DNA from: Poteriospumella lacustris
Lineage: Eukaryota > Sar > Chrysophyceae > Chromulinales > Dinobryaceae
Assembly: GCA_008000375.1 (NCBI GenBank)
Contig: SMOI01000245.1
Span: forward strand, 7,064 to 47,998
DNA length: 40,935 bases
Direction: 5' to 3'
Shown in pieces: positions 1 to 9,535 of the stretch (its first letter is position 1; each line of letters begins with the position of its first letter). The translations under genes and the position numbers were made by a program. The notes under the pieces are model-generated. The model did not search any database. It worked only from the letters and a program-made list of their open reading frames with translations, and was not told where the DNA came from.

Positions 1-873
1 CCTGCCATGCTTTCTTCGCTGATTCCCTGTTGTTCGACAGCACAAGATGAGTAAACATAAAGGGAGAAAGGTGAGGGGCGGGGCAATCATGTTCGAGCGT
101 ACCCCACTGGCTTCAATGAGAACGTGAGGATATTCGCGTTTGATCGCCGCCGCCACGTCGTGAATGGTCTCCGACGTGAAGTTGTCCAACATCACCACGT
201 CAGCTCCAGCCGCGGCGGCTTCCAACCCATCGTCTAACGATTGACATTCCACTTCAATCTTCATCGAAAAGCCAGCTCCTTGTCGGGCCGTTTGCACGGC
301 CTTCGTGATACTACCACAGCTCCAAATGTGATTGTCCTTGAGCATGACCATTTGCGACAGATCTAGCCGGTGCGTTGCTGCACCACCAACAATCAACGCA
401 TATTTTTCAACTGTTCGAAATCCAGGAGTGGTTTTGCGTGTTCCTGCGACATAACCATGCCAGTTCGCTCGCTCTTTGATTTCGCATGCTTTTCGGGCCG
501 CACCAGCTACCCCGCTGGCTCGACTCATCGTATTCAACACGGTTCGCTCCGCTAACAGAAGATGCCGACATTTTCCACGTGCTTCTGCGATCACCACTTT
601 GGATACTCGTTTGCCGGTGTCCGGGTTGATGGGTAGGTGTATTACCTCGCCTTCTTTGAAGAACCACGTCACAGCGACTCCCAGATGATCGAAGATTGCA
701 TCGGCGAACGGAACTCCTGCCAGAACTGCACCATCAGTTTTGCAGTAGAGCAAAGCGGTTTCCTCCTTTTCACCGACGACAAAACCACCAACATCAAACG
801 ACGGGCAGTCGTCTTCCAACCATTGAAGAACTTCCCGCTTGTAATGGGGAGGTAAGATATGGGCAAAACTCAT
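1..873 (-). CDS. QPRT: Quinolinate phosphoribosyltransferase (NAD synthesis), 3' end outside the window
   Basis: Converts quinolinate and PRPP to nicotinate mononucleotide, the entry step of de novo NAD synthesis. Exon 1 (873-103, 257 codons) starts at the ATG at 873. The family signatures are in order: RTVLNTMSRASG near residues 110-121, GTRKTTPGFR at 144-153, KDNH at 179-182, EVEC at 207-210, ADVVMLDNF around 224-232 and EASG at 254-257. A 76-nt intron (102-27, GTACGC...CAG) joins EASG to GISEES, restoring the conserved EASGGI stretch. Exon 2 (26-1) runs off the window, so roughly 30 C-terminal residues are missing. The active-site Arg, Lys and His positions visible here are intact. The family assignment is from recalled sequence conservation. 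The next gene upstream is on the same strand, 520 bp away. Confidence 0.93.
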   Translation of the reverse strand, partial: MSFAHILPPHYKREVLQWLEDDCPSFDVGGFVVGEKEETALLYCKTDGAVLAGVPFADAIFDHLGVAVTWFFKEGEVIHLPINPDTGKRVSKVVIAEARGKCRHLLLAERTVLNTMSRASGVAGAARKACEIKERANWHGYVAGTRKTTPGFRTVEKYALIVGGAATHRLDLSQMVMLKDNHIWSCGSITKAVQTARQGAGFSMKIEVECQSLDDGLEAAAAGADVVMLDNFTSETIHDVAAAIKREYPHVLIEASGVRSNMIAPPLTFLPLCLLILCCRTTGNQRRKHGR

Positions 874-1393
874 GGAAACGGAGACAACGGTACGATCGAT
901 ACAGCTTCCGTCAGAAAGGATTATGAGGGAAACCAAACACGTCTTCAATCAACCAACTGTCGCTGATGGTAGTTGTTCCCAGTGGCAGCGTCAGAACAAG
1001 AAGGCGACGCTGAGAGAAATGTCCCACACAGCGAATCACCACCTTCCGGTCCTTTATATTCCCAACTAGACTATATCCCACATGATCGTTCATACTAACA
1101 CTACTATACCCTAACCCGTCAGATCTAGGAAGTCAAGCGTGTTCAGGCTGGGCCAGTAGTACGGTGGGTGACCACGTGCGAAGCCCCAGTGACGATCGTT
1201 TTTCTGTTTGTCTTTTAGTTTTGTTTTCTCCTGTTTCTTTTCAAGTCACCACTTCCAACTTCTTTCTTACACATCCACATACTCTTGAAGAAATTTATCT
1301 TTTGTTGACCGTAACGAGTATGCGAATGATTATACTCAACGGTGCGAATGATTACACATGGTACTTCGACTGTGAACGAGTTCACGGATCTGT
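874..1393. other. Intergenic region between QPRT and TMEM19-like gene
   Basis: Contains the QPRT 5' flank and the 3' flank of the TMEM19-like gene. Short ORFs here on both strands show no recognisable motif. No RNA gene or repeat seen. Confidence 0.6.
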
Positions 1394-2374
1394 TTACATT
1401 GAACTACGGCTTATCAAGCCGAATAAAAATGGTGCGAGGAACCATGAGCATGCCATCGTCAAGCCAATGGACAGCACGTTCACGGCCTCGTTGGAGAGAA
1501 CGTCGACGCCGCAGATTCTCCGAATGCCCTTCCGTTGGTCTGCAGGCAACGACTCGAAATTCTTGACGATCATTTTCTTCTCATCGGAATAGTACGTTGC
1601 TTGTAACACGGCACCAAGAAGAGAATCGATCAGAGAACCTAGCAATCCACACAGGAATCCAAACAGAATCATGCCCCATTGAGGGGACAGCGACGGCTGC
1701 ACCGGGTCGCGGTAAAAGAACGAACCCACAAAGTAGACCAATCCGATGAAAGCACCTCCTGCAGCACTGGCACCCGTTCCCAACAGTGACATGCCTCCGT
1801 TTGTACCAGGAGGCACTTTGCGGAGAAACAGGGAGGTGATGAGGCGGGGTTGTGACTTCGCCAACATGCCCACTTCGCTCGCCCACGTGTCACCGTTCGC
1901 CGTGGCGAAATGTGCTACATACATACACTGCAACTGACTGATCCAGATGTACGTGGGCAACGAAATACCCAATATCGTCGTCGTTTCTCCGACAGAGCTC
2001 CCAGTGGCGGTGGCGAAGGAGACGTTCGCATCGTCGCCGAAATAGGCGACGTACGTCCCACACACGATTACCGCCAACAGTGAACTGGCAAAGACTTGCT
2101 TCCAGTTTCTTTCTCCTGAGGATTTGAAGTCTTCCTCCATGCGGTCTTTGACGTCTTGTTTGTATTTTGTGAGTTTCGTGGACGAGTAATAGAAGAGCAG
2201 CAGTAGCAAGCCAAATCGGTAGGAACAGCCCATCGAAGCAAACCCCACGAAGAATGCAGCCAAGCTTCCCGAGAAAGACAGAGATTTCTTCTTATATCCA
2301 TGAATAGCCAAAATGGAGGCAATGGCGACTGCTATGCCACAACGTAAGAGAGTGTGATGATCCAATGTCAACAT
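1394..2374 (-). CDS. TMEM19 / DUF92 family integral membrane protein
   Basis: A 326-residue multi-pass membrane protein. The ATG at 2374 is chosen because the longer open frame upstream to 2428 begins with TTG, not a eukaryotic start. The DUF92 signature GDTWASEVG lies at residues 161-169, followed by PRLIT and then PPGTNGGMSLLG, and a late LLGSLIDSLLGAVLQ helix, then a short segment ending NEAVNVLS. All match vertebrate TMEM19 and its plant relatives. Plant and cyanobacterial DUF92 members include the phytyl-phosphate kinase VTE6, so a lipid-phosphate kinase role is possible, but animal TMEM19 is uncharacterised and I infer no substrate. It is divergently oriented from the first VOA1-like gene with 400 bp between starts. 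Confidence 0.9.
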   Translation of the reverse strand: MLTLDHHTLLRCGIAVAIASILAIHGYKKKSLSFSGSLAAFFVGFASMGCSYRFGLLLLLFYYSSTKLTKYKQDVKDRMEEDFKSSGERNWKQVFASSLLAVIVCGTYVAYFGDDANVSFATATGSSVGETTTILGISLPTYIWISQLQCMYVAHFATANGDTWASEVGMLAKSQPRLITSLFLRKVPPGTNGGMSLLGTGASAAGGAFIGLVYFVGSFFYRDPVQPSLSPQWGMILFGFLCGLLGSLIDSLLGAVLQATYYSDEKKMIVKNFESLPADQRKGIRRICGVDVLSNEAVNVLSIGLTMACSWFLAPFLFGLISRSSM

Positions 2375-2774
2375 CGGCCAGAGCGTGTAAATGGAGCAGG
2401 ATGAAAATCGACCGATCAGCTTCAACAACCAAGACGGCTTCTGTTTGCAGGTTGGTCAAGAGAAGAGAATGTCTTGGAAATACATATGCATAAGTACTAC
2501 AGCTAGTCGTATTGGCGATCGACGGCAAGAAATCGATATCATATCCGAGGGCGCCGAATCTGACACGATGACGACGAGGATGGTACAAATATCTCATAGT
2601 ATATAGTTGTGAATAGTTTCATTCGTATGAATTCATTATGTACGCAATTTTGTGACGTTGAGACGTTGAGCTCGATCGAAGAACCGGCGGTCATCCTAAG
2701 CAAACCCACGGCTGACGATTGTGACCACGACAATCGAACAACGGGGTTTGTCCATCTGATTCCAACTACGTACC
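2375..2774. promoter_or_regulatory. Divergent intergenic region, TMEM19-like / VOA1-like copy A
   Basis: 400 bp between two divergent ATGs, so it must hold both promoters. Its right end (from about 2667) belongs to the palindrome arm and is partly shared with the 5' flank of copy B, with substitutions and a roughly 10-bp length difference. Confidence 0.5.
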
Positions 2775-3745
2775 ATGCCGGCTTGCCTCTGGATCGCAGT
2801 ACTGGTGGTTTTGGCCGTGGTGGCGTCCGCGTCGCCACTGGCTCCTGTTCATGGCACAGCACAGCCTGGTCGATTGTACATGTGGTCGTGGGGCGACAGC
2901 AATCCTGCGTTCTCCACGCATTTCATCACGAAAAGCACCACAGTGGACCAGGCGATCAACCACGTCGTGGACGTGATGCAGGACTACGAAGTGGTGGTGT
3001 TGCTGACGCCCGACGCCGAGCAGACGCACGAGAGCTGCCCCTTTGTGCAGCAGTCGATTCAACACGCGCCCTCCGCGCAGATTATGCACAATGTGTATCC
3101 TTCGCAGAGCCACGTGCAGCTGGGCCAAAGTCTGTCAACGGCGATGGCGCGTCCGGCGTCGTCGCAACAAGCGACGTTCCAGCGCAAGCCCTTGGTAGAG
3201 ATCGAGGAGCTGTTGGAGAAGAGTCCGCAGATGCTGAAGGACGGCAAGGCTGACGTGTTCGTGGCGCCGGTCTCGTCGAAGCAGGACGTGGTGGAGTTTT
3301 CGTTGACCTCGCGCGTCTTGTTGGAGAAGCACCACAAGGTGCTCTTCGTATCGTACGACGAGGTGAAGGCTTTGCCTCAAGCTGAGACGAAGCGCAGCCT
3401 GAGCCAGGGAGGATATTCCCGCCTCCTCACAGTGAGCTCTGACGTGAGCGATGGCGTGAACTACAAGCCCGAGGGAGGCGAGTACGCCATCTACTACCAG
3501 GCCAAGTATCTGTACATCACGCCCGACATCTTCACGGGCCTGATGACCTTTCTGTTCGTGACGTTCGCCGTGACCATTGGCTTGTCGTGTCTGGGCTCTA
3601 TCCAGGGCATGTCCAGCTTCTACGACAAGCTGCCCGCCGTCGGCAAGGAGGCCTAAGGCGAGGGAGGACGGAGACAGTAGCGTGGTGGATGGTTGGGGTT
3701 TGCTTTCGTTGCCTGTGTTGGGAGCAGGTTGCAGATATTTTGTTT
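2667..3745 (+). repeat. Left arm of VOA1 palindrome (~1.08 kb)
   Basis: Reverse complement of 4124-5212, with the symmetry point near 3934. I compared the arms by eye: the coding part and the first ~90 bp after the stop show no difference, whereas the ~108 bp before the ATG carry several substitutions and a roughly 10-bp indel. Homology ends at GCAGATATTTTGTTT (3731-3745). The arms are separated by about 380 bp of unique sequence. Confidence 0.93.
2775..3656 (+). CDS. V-ATPase accessory subunit, VOA1/Ac45 (ATP6AP1)-like, copy A
   Basis: A 293-residue type I membrane protein. An N-terminal signal peptide (residues 1 to about 20, hydrophobic run LWIAVLVVLAVVASA) is followed by a lumenal domain and one transmembrane helix (about 254-274). 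The diagnostic part is the C-terminus: YLYITPDIFTGLM before the helix and a short cytosolic tail with SSFYDKLPAVGKEA, the pattern shared by Ac45, yeast Voa1/Big1 and plant homologues. Family members assist assembly of the membrane Vo sector of the proton pump. Intronless. Its protein is identical to that of the inverted copy at 4213-5094, and the two genes converge tail to tail. Moderate doubt remains about the exact orthologue because the lumenal part is divergent. Confidence 0.82.
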   Translation: MPACLWIAVLVVLAVVASASPLAPVHGTAQPGRLYMWSWGDSNPAFSTHFITKSTTVDQAINHVVDVMQDYEVVVLLTPDAEQTHESCPFVQQSIQHAPSAQIMHNVYPSQSHVQLGQSLSTAMARPASSQQATFQRKPLVEIEELLEKSPQMLKDGKADVFVAPVSSKQDVVEFSLTSRVLLEKHHKVLFVSYDEVKALPQAETKRSLSQGGYSRLLTVSSDVSDGVNYKPEGGEYAIYYQAKYLYITPDIFTGLMTFLFVTFAVTIGLSCLGSIQGMSSFYDKLPAVGKEA

Positions 3746-4212
3746 GTTCAATGTAATTAAATGTCTCAATTAATTTTGCTTATCACGATTTGGTTGTGTT
3801 TGTGTGTGCATTGTCTATGAATGAGGCGAGGTGAACGACGAGGTACCGGACACTGAAGACTGACTGCGGCTTTGAACTCAAGTCCTGCTGTGCCCACCGA
3901 CGAGAAGAAGAACTTTCCACACATCGCGATGGTCGAGGACAGCATTAGTTCGATTCTTTCCGATGGTCGGTGATGACTGTTTCCTGCCAATCCGTCCCTA
4001 TCTTATGTCTTCATTGTCGTCACGTCCACCGGCCGATCCCTTCGGCCTCCAACACCAGAAAACACTCAAACCGTTGATGCGCATGCTGAGAGCACTTAAT
4101 TACAAATGCAAACTATGGAGAAGAAACAAAATATCTGCAACCTGCTCCCAACACAGGCAACGAAAGCAAACCCCAACCATCCACCACGCTACTGTCTCCG
4201 TCCTCCCTCGCC
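3657..4212. other. Spacer between convergent VOA1-like genes
   Basis: Holds both 3' UTRs. Outer parts (3657-3745 and 4124-4212) are inverted-repeat sequence. The unique centre (3746-4123) contains AT-rich stretches such as AATTAAATG near 3755 that may serve as 3'-end signals. No gene seen in it. Confidence 0.6.
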
Positions 4213-5212
4213 TTAGGCCTCCTTGCCGACGGCGGGCAGCTTGTCGTAGAAGCTGGACATGCCCTGGATAGAGCCCAGACACGACAAGCCAATGGTCACG
4301 GCGAACGTCACGAACAGAAAGGTCATCAGGCCCGTGAAGATGTCGGGCGTGATGTACAGATACTTGGCCTGGTAGTAGATGGCGTACTCGCCTCCCTCGG
4401 GCTTGTAGTTCACGCCATCGCTCACGTCAGAGCTCACTGTGAGGAGGCGGGAATATCCTCCCTGGCTCAGGCTGCGCTTCGTCTCAGCTTGAGGCAAAGC
4501 CTTCACCTCGTCGTACGATACGAAGAGCACCTTGTGGTGCTTCTCCAACAAGACGCGCGAGGTCAACGAAAACTCCACCACGTCCTGCTTCGACGAGACC
4601 GGCGCCACGAACACGTCAGCCTTGCCGTCCTTCAGCATCTGCGGACTCTTCTCCAACAGCTCCTCGATCTCTACCAAGGGCTTGCGCTGGAACGTCGCTT
4701 GTTGCGACGACGCCGGACGCGCCATCGCCGTTGACAGACTTTGGCCCAGCTGCACGTGGCTCTGCGAAGGATACACATTGTGCATAATCTGCGCGGAGGG
4801 CGCGTGTTGAATCGACTGCTGCACAAAGGGGCAGCTCTCGTGCGTCTGCTCGGCGTCGGGCGTCAGCAACACCACCACTTCGTAGTCCTGCATCACGTCC
4901 ACGACGTGGTTGATCGCCTGGTCCACTGTGGTGCTTTTCGTGATGAAATGCGTGGAGAACGCAGGATTGCTGTCGCCCCACGACCACATGTACAATCGAC
5001 CAGGCTGTGCTGTGCCATGAACAGGAGCCAGTGGCGACGCGGACGCCACCACGGCCAAAACCACCAGTACTGCGATCCAGAGGCAAGCCGGCATGGTACG
5101 TAGTTGGAATCAGATGGACAAACCCCGTTGTTCGATTGTGTTGGTCACAGTCGTTGGTTGTCGTTGGACGTGGGTTTGCTTAGGATGACCGCCGGTTCTT
5201 CGATCCAGCTCA
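4124..5212 (-). repeat. Right arm of VOA1 palindrome (~1.09 kb)
   Basis: Inverted counterpart of 2667-3745. It is about 10 bp longer because of an insertion in the promoter-proximal part (around 5150-5175). The coding region is indistinguishable from the left arm by eye, including synonymous sites. Confidence 0.93.
4213..5094 (-). CDS. V-ATPase accessory subunit, VOA1/Ac45-like, copy B
   Basis: Inverted duplicate of the gene at 2775-3656, with the same 293-residue product, signal peptide, single C-terminal transmembrane helix and PAVGKEA tail. Both copies are intact, so the locus would give a double dose of the same protein. The 5' flank is similar to copy A for about 118 bp and then unrelated, so the two copies could differ in expression. 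The upstream neighbour, the TPR gene ending at 5459, is on the same strand. Confidence 0.82.
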   Translation of the reverse strand: MPACLWIAVLVVLAVVASASPLAPVHGTAQPGRLYMWSWGDSNPAFSTHFITKSTTVDQAINHVVDVMQDYEVVVLLTPDAEQTHESCPFVQQSIQHAPSAQIMHNVYPSQSHVQLGQSLSTAMARPASSQQATFQRKPLVEIEELLEKSPQMLKDGKADVFVAPVSSKQDVVEFSLTSRVLLEKHHKVLFVSYDEVKALPQAETKRSLSQGGYSRLLTVSSDVSDGVNYKPEGGEYAIYYQAKYLYITPDIFTGLMTFLFVTFAVTIGLSCLGSIQGMSSFYDKLPAVGKEA

Positions 5213-5458
5213 CCCAGCAGCCGCCAGCGACTGCGACGCTGGTGCAGCGACCACGAGAAACGCGTTTCCCTTCGAGAAGCGCGTTTCTTTAGCGACAAAA
5301 TTCAGCACCGCCGTAGTGCCTAGTAACTGTAGTTCAGTGAGTCTTTTGTACATAGGGTTACCGTCAGTGCCGCCTTGCTATGTACCGGTCGGCCACCTTA
5401 CTTAACGCCTTTGTCGACCTGAAGGAGGAGATATACGGACGGACGAGATATCGAATGA
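5095..5458. promoter_or_regulatory. 5' region of VOA1-like copy B
   Basis: Promoter-side sequence of copy B and 3' flank of the TPR gene. A 12-bp perfect palindrome GAAACGCGTTTC lies at 5257-5268, followed by a near copy (GAAGCGCGTTTC). It contains ACGCGT, which in yeasts is the MCB cell-cycle box; any such function here is only a guess. Confidence 0.4.
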
Positions 5459-8400
5459 TTACAGCTGCGTGGACTCGTCGGTGGCGAAGAAGGCGCTGTC
5501 CCGACGTTGCTGCCGCTCGACGTCCTCCCGCCGGGCCTGCGCTTTGCTCTCCTGCAGCTTGCGCTTGCGCTCTTGCTCGAAGGGACTGTCGCCCTCGCGG
5601 ATGAGGTCGTCCTCCTCCTCCTCCTCGTCGCTCCCGTAGACATCGACAGCCTCCTGCCCGCCCTCCGCCTGCGCGGCGTCGAGCTGCTCCAGCAGCGTCG
5701 CCATCGACGCCCCGCCCAGGCGGACGCTCCCTCGCGGCTCTCGTTGCTGGTGCTGAAGCGAGCGATCCACGCCCCCGGCCCCGCCCCCGCGTGGTGGATG
5801 CGCGAAACCGCCCGAGGGACGTACGACCCAGCGAAAGTGCGGAAACAGCAGCGGCAGCTGCAGGCGACGATGCGGGAAATGCCACTCGCGGTGAGGGGCG
5901 GCCTCCTCGGCAGAGGCCGGCGCGTCCGCGTCGCGGTCCCCTCGAACTGCAGCCTCCGCCTCAGCCATCGGCAGCACCGCGTCGTTCGAGTCACCGGCGT
6001 CCGGTCGCGTTTCGTTCGCGTCGACGGCGTCTGCTGCGTCCACCGCTGCCACCGCTGCGGGAGCCGTCAGATCCGCGTCACCCGTCGACGGTGCCGACGA
6101 CGACGCCGCGGTCGGCACGGCGCCAACGGCCGCCAGGTAGCGACGCACGTCGCGGTCGTACACGCCCAACGCCATCGCCTCCGCGTACAGCGCCGCGGCG
6201 CCGTCGCCGTCCGCCAGCACCGCGTGGTGGACGTGGCCCAGCCGCTTCAGCACGGCGCCCAGCGACGACTGCGCCCGTTTCACTTGTTGTCGACTCTGCA
6301 GCAGCTGACGTCGTGTGGTGGCGTCCGTCGCGGCGGCGGAGGCGGCGGTGACGGCGGCTGCCTGCCGCGCTGGGCTGGCGGTGTCGACCAGCGCCATCAC
6401 CGTCGCGAGCTCCGCTCGGAGACGCGCCTCCTCCGCGCGGTAGAGGGCCAACGCCGCGTCGGTGTCGTTGCGGCGCAGCAAAACGTCGGCGAAGTCCAAC
6501 GGCGCCAACGTCCCCGCGTCCAACGCCGCTCGGTAGAGGCCGTCTGCGCGGTGTCGCTCGCCGCTGGCCTCGAGGAAGACGAGGTACCGCTGCTCCAGCG
6601 GCCGCTGCAGCTGCGGCCGCAGCTGTTCGTCGCCGACGACCGCCGCCTGCAGCGCATCCAGCACGGCCACGGCCTCGGTGAAGCGGCCGAGGTGGTGTCC
6701 CAGCAGGTCGGCGTAGAGCAGCAGCGTGTCGCGGCCCATGCAGCGACTCGCCCGCTCGTCGACTGTGTCGTCGTCGTCGTCGGTGTCGACGGCGTCGTCC
6801 GAGGCCGCCGCCTCAGCGGTCGCCGGGTCCACTGCACCGCCCGTGCCGCCCGTGCCGCCCGTGCCGCCCGTGCCGCCCGCGGTGCCCTCCCTGCGGACAG
6901 ACGTCAGCAGCGGCCATCCCAAGGCGCGTTCCACGTCGAAGAGCGTCGCAAAGACGGCCGCAGCCGACGTCCACTGCTGACGCCGCCGATGACCGTGCGC
7001 CACTTGACACAGCAGCGCGCCCGCCGTCGCGTTGCCGAAGGTCTCGTTGGACAGGCGGTAGACCACGTGCAGGTCCGCCACGGCCTTGTCGTAGTCCTGT
7101 TGGTGCACGTACAGCGCGCCGCGGACCAACAGCGCGTCCTCGAACTGCGGCACCTTCTTCAGCGCCAGCGCCAGCTTCTTCATCGCCGCCAACGCGTCGC
7201 CCTGTTGCACCAGCGACTGCGCCATGCCAACGTACGACCGCGCGACGCGGCGGAGGTTGTCCTGTGGCGAGGGACGCGTCGTCGCAGGCGCAGGGCGGGC
7301 TGTGGTCGCTGGCGGCTTGGCGGCCGCCCCGACGGGGTCGGTGGACGCGGTCGATACGGCGGCGTCAGTGGCGGCAGCGGCGGCACTATCCACCGGCGCC
7401 CGTGGTGCGGCTGTCGTCGCGGCGGCCATAGCAGCAGCCGAGGCGGTTGTGGGGACGGTGGCTTCGATAGGCGACACCGCATCCGTCGCATCGCCATCGA
7501 CGGGGACGGCCGCAGCCGCCGTGACGACCGGCGTCGCGTCGCGGTCCACCGACGGGGCGTCCCCCGCTGCGTCGACAGATACCGCGACAGCGACCGTGTC
7601 AACGACCTGGCGCTGCTCTGAGAGCGACGAGGCTTCGTTCGACGGTTCTGCAGCTGGCTCTGTCTCGGCGGCCGCCGCGGTGGCGTTCGGATCGACGGCG
7701 GGGCGACGTGCCAACGGTTCAGCGACGGACACCGCCGCCAGCGCCGCCTCTGCCGTCGCGACAGACGCCGCCTCTGTCGCGTTGGCGTCTACGGCAGCGC
7801 CCACGGTAGCGACATCGCCGCGGTCTGCGGGTGGGACGACAACGCCGTCGACCGAGGAGCCCGCCGCCGCGTCCACCGCGGACACCGGCGGCCCCAACGG
7901 CACCGCGACCGCGCTGACGTTCTCTGCGACATCCACCGGCGTAGACACTGCTTCTGGACCCTTCACCAGCGTACGGTGGCGCTTGGCGGCCTTGCGTTGC
8001 TGAAGCAAGGTGGAACTGAAGCGATGGGCCTGCAGCACCGCCGCGGCCCGCGCCTTGACGTCGTCGGGCGCGGCGTCGAACATGTGAAACGTCGTCAACA
8101 CGTTCAACGCGCGCGCCGTCGCATTCGTCGACAAGAAATGCTCCAACAACCCCAACGATTCATGCATGGGCAGGGCGCCACAGTGGAGCAGATGCTCTTG
8201 GAAGGCGAACACCTTCGACGTCTGGGCCAGCGCCGTGTACGCGTCGACCATACACGTGAGCGCCGCGACGTTGCTGCACTTCGACATGTCCGTGTGCAGC
8301 GACTGCCGTGTGGTGGACAAAGAAAATGGCAATATAAGTCGGCATACGAAGCGATGCTGGCGCAATGGGAGACCGACGTACCTCTCGACAGTAGATGACG

Positions 8401-8736
8401 GCGGCAGGGTGGCCACCCCGCCGGTTTTCCATCGCCCCCAGCGTCGACAAGCATCTCTTGTAACAATAGCGACGCTCGTAAAGTGTTTCTAGCGTGGAAA
8501 TAGCCTTTGGTAGGTCCCCCTTTGCATCGAAATCGTGAGCCACTTGCATCAGGTCGTCTTCCATGCGCCGCGCGGGGTCAATCACCGCATACTGAACCAC
8601 GGAAACGGTCAGTTCATCGTATATGAGCCAATATCAAATGCATCAAGGCCATGCCTACCTTGACTAATGTGTAAATGATCGCTGAAAATGCAAGGATAAT
8701 GAGCAACAATCCAGCGATGCTGGAATCGCGACGCAT
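5459..8736 (-). CDS. Membrane-anchored TPR-repeat protein, at least three introns
   Basis: Inferred exons: 8736-8659, 8591-8382, 8302-5825 and 5752-5459. Exon 1 encodes MRRDSSIAGLLLIILAFSAI, a signal-anchor or signal-peptide helix, and joins in frame across a 67-nt intron to KYAVIDPARRMEDDL. Intron 2 (8381-8303, GTACGT...CAG) and a proposed 72-nt intron 3 (5824-5753) fit the same pattern; intron 3 is a multiple of three and stop-free, so it could also be translated. The first part (DFDAKGDLPKAISTLETLYERR) and the middle (SYVGMAQSLVQQGDALAAMKK, ALLVRGALYVHQQDYDKAVADL) are TPR helices. A long Ala/Val/Asp-rich low-complexity insert lies between them. The C-terminus is acidic then charged (SDEEEEEDDLI, QERKRKLQES). 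I do not recognise an orthologue; topology would place the TPRs either in the ER lumen or facing the cytosol. Confidence 0.75.
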
Positions 8737-9535
8737 CGTTGACCAAGTCCCGAACGATGCAGATCGCACAATGGATTCTCTCGCACTCACCGATAACAGA
8801 AGCTTCTTCCCGAACCTCCTTGACGTGAAGAAAGCGTTGGTGTGATCCTCGAATCAAAGATATGCCACATGGCATCGCTAAACCACGAAGAAGAAGAAGA
8901 AGCGACGACGACGACGAAAGTGATTCGTCCGCCAATAGAACGTTGTACATAATGCTAAGCCAAATGCCAACTACTATAGTTAATGATGGCTGTGACGGCG
9001 TACAGAGTCTTTCTGTACTTAGTTGAATCAATTAAGTCACATAGTATAGTATAGTTCTTTAAGCCTATGGTACAGTATATTCCTGTCCATCACGCGACAA
9101 GTGACAAGCGACAAATGGAGCCAAAAGTAATGTACAAGGTCTTATTTACAATCTATTACTATAGTACAGTTGTACAGATCCGATAAAGGTACGATGTTGG
9201 CAGCGGTGCAAATGCGCAACTGCCCGCCACTGCCGCGGGTCGGTCGCTGAGAGAGGATTTTGGGACTGGGGCTTCGGTCCGACTAGGAAACCAGGCACAA
9301 ATACCGAGAATACAAACCTAATCTGAGGATAATCTGTGGGCCTTGAATCAAGTAAACCACCAGGAATCCCATCCGCAGCGACTCACGGTGCGATCGGTGT
9401 GTTTTGATTGATTTTTGTTGTTGACGATCGGATCACGCGGGAATCAAGAGAATTATTTGATTATCGGCAGCTTGAACTTGAAATAAATCTCGTGCGTCTG
9501 AATTGGCAAGCCCCAAGAATAGCAAGAATACCAAG
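8737..9535. promoter_or_regulatory. Divergent intergenic region, TPR gene / coiled-coil gene
   Basis: About 800 bp, AT-richer than its surroundings, with GAA and ACG triplet runs near 8885-8920 and several TATAGTATAG / TATAGTACAG motifs around 9043-9170. No gene recognised. Confidence 0.45.

Noticed and set aside
5507-7621. 704-codon + strand ORF
   Set aside because: Lies antisense to the TPR gene in GC-rich DNA; Arg/Gly/Val-rich with no domain. A compositional shadow.
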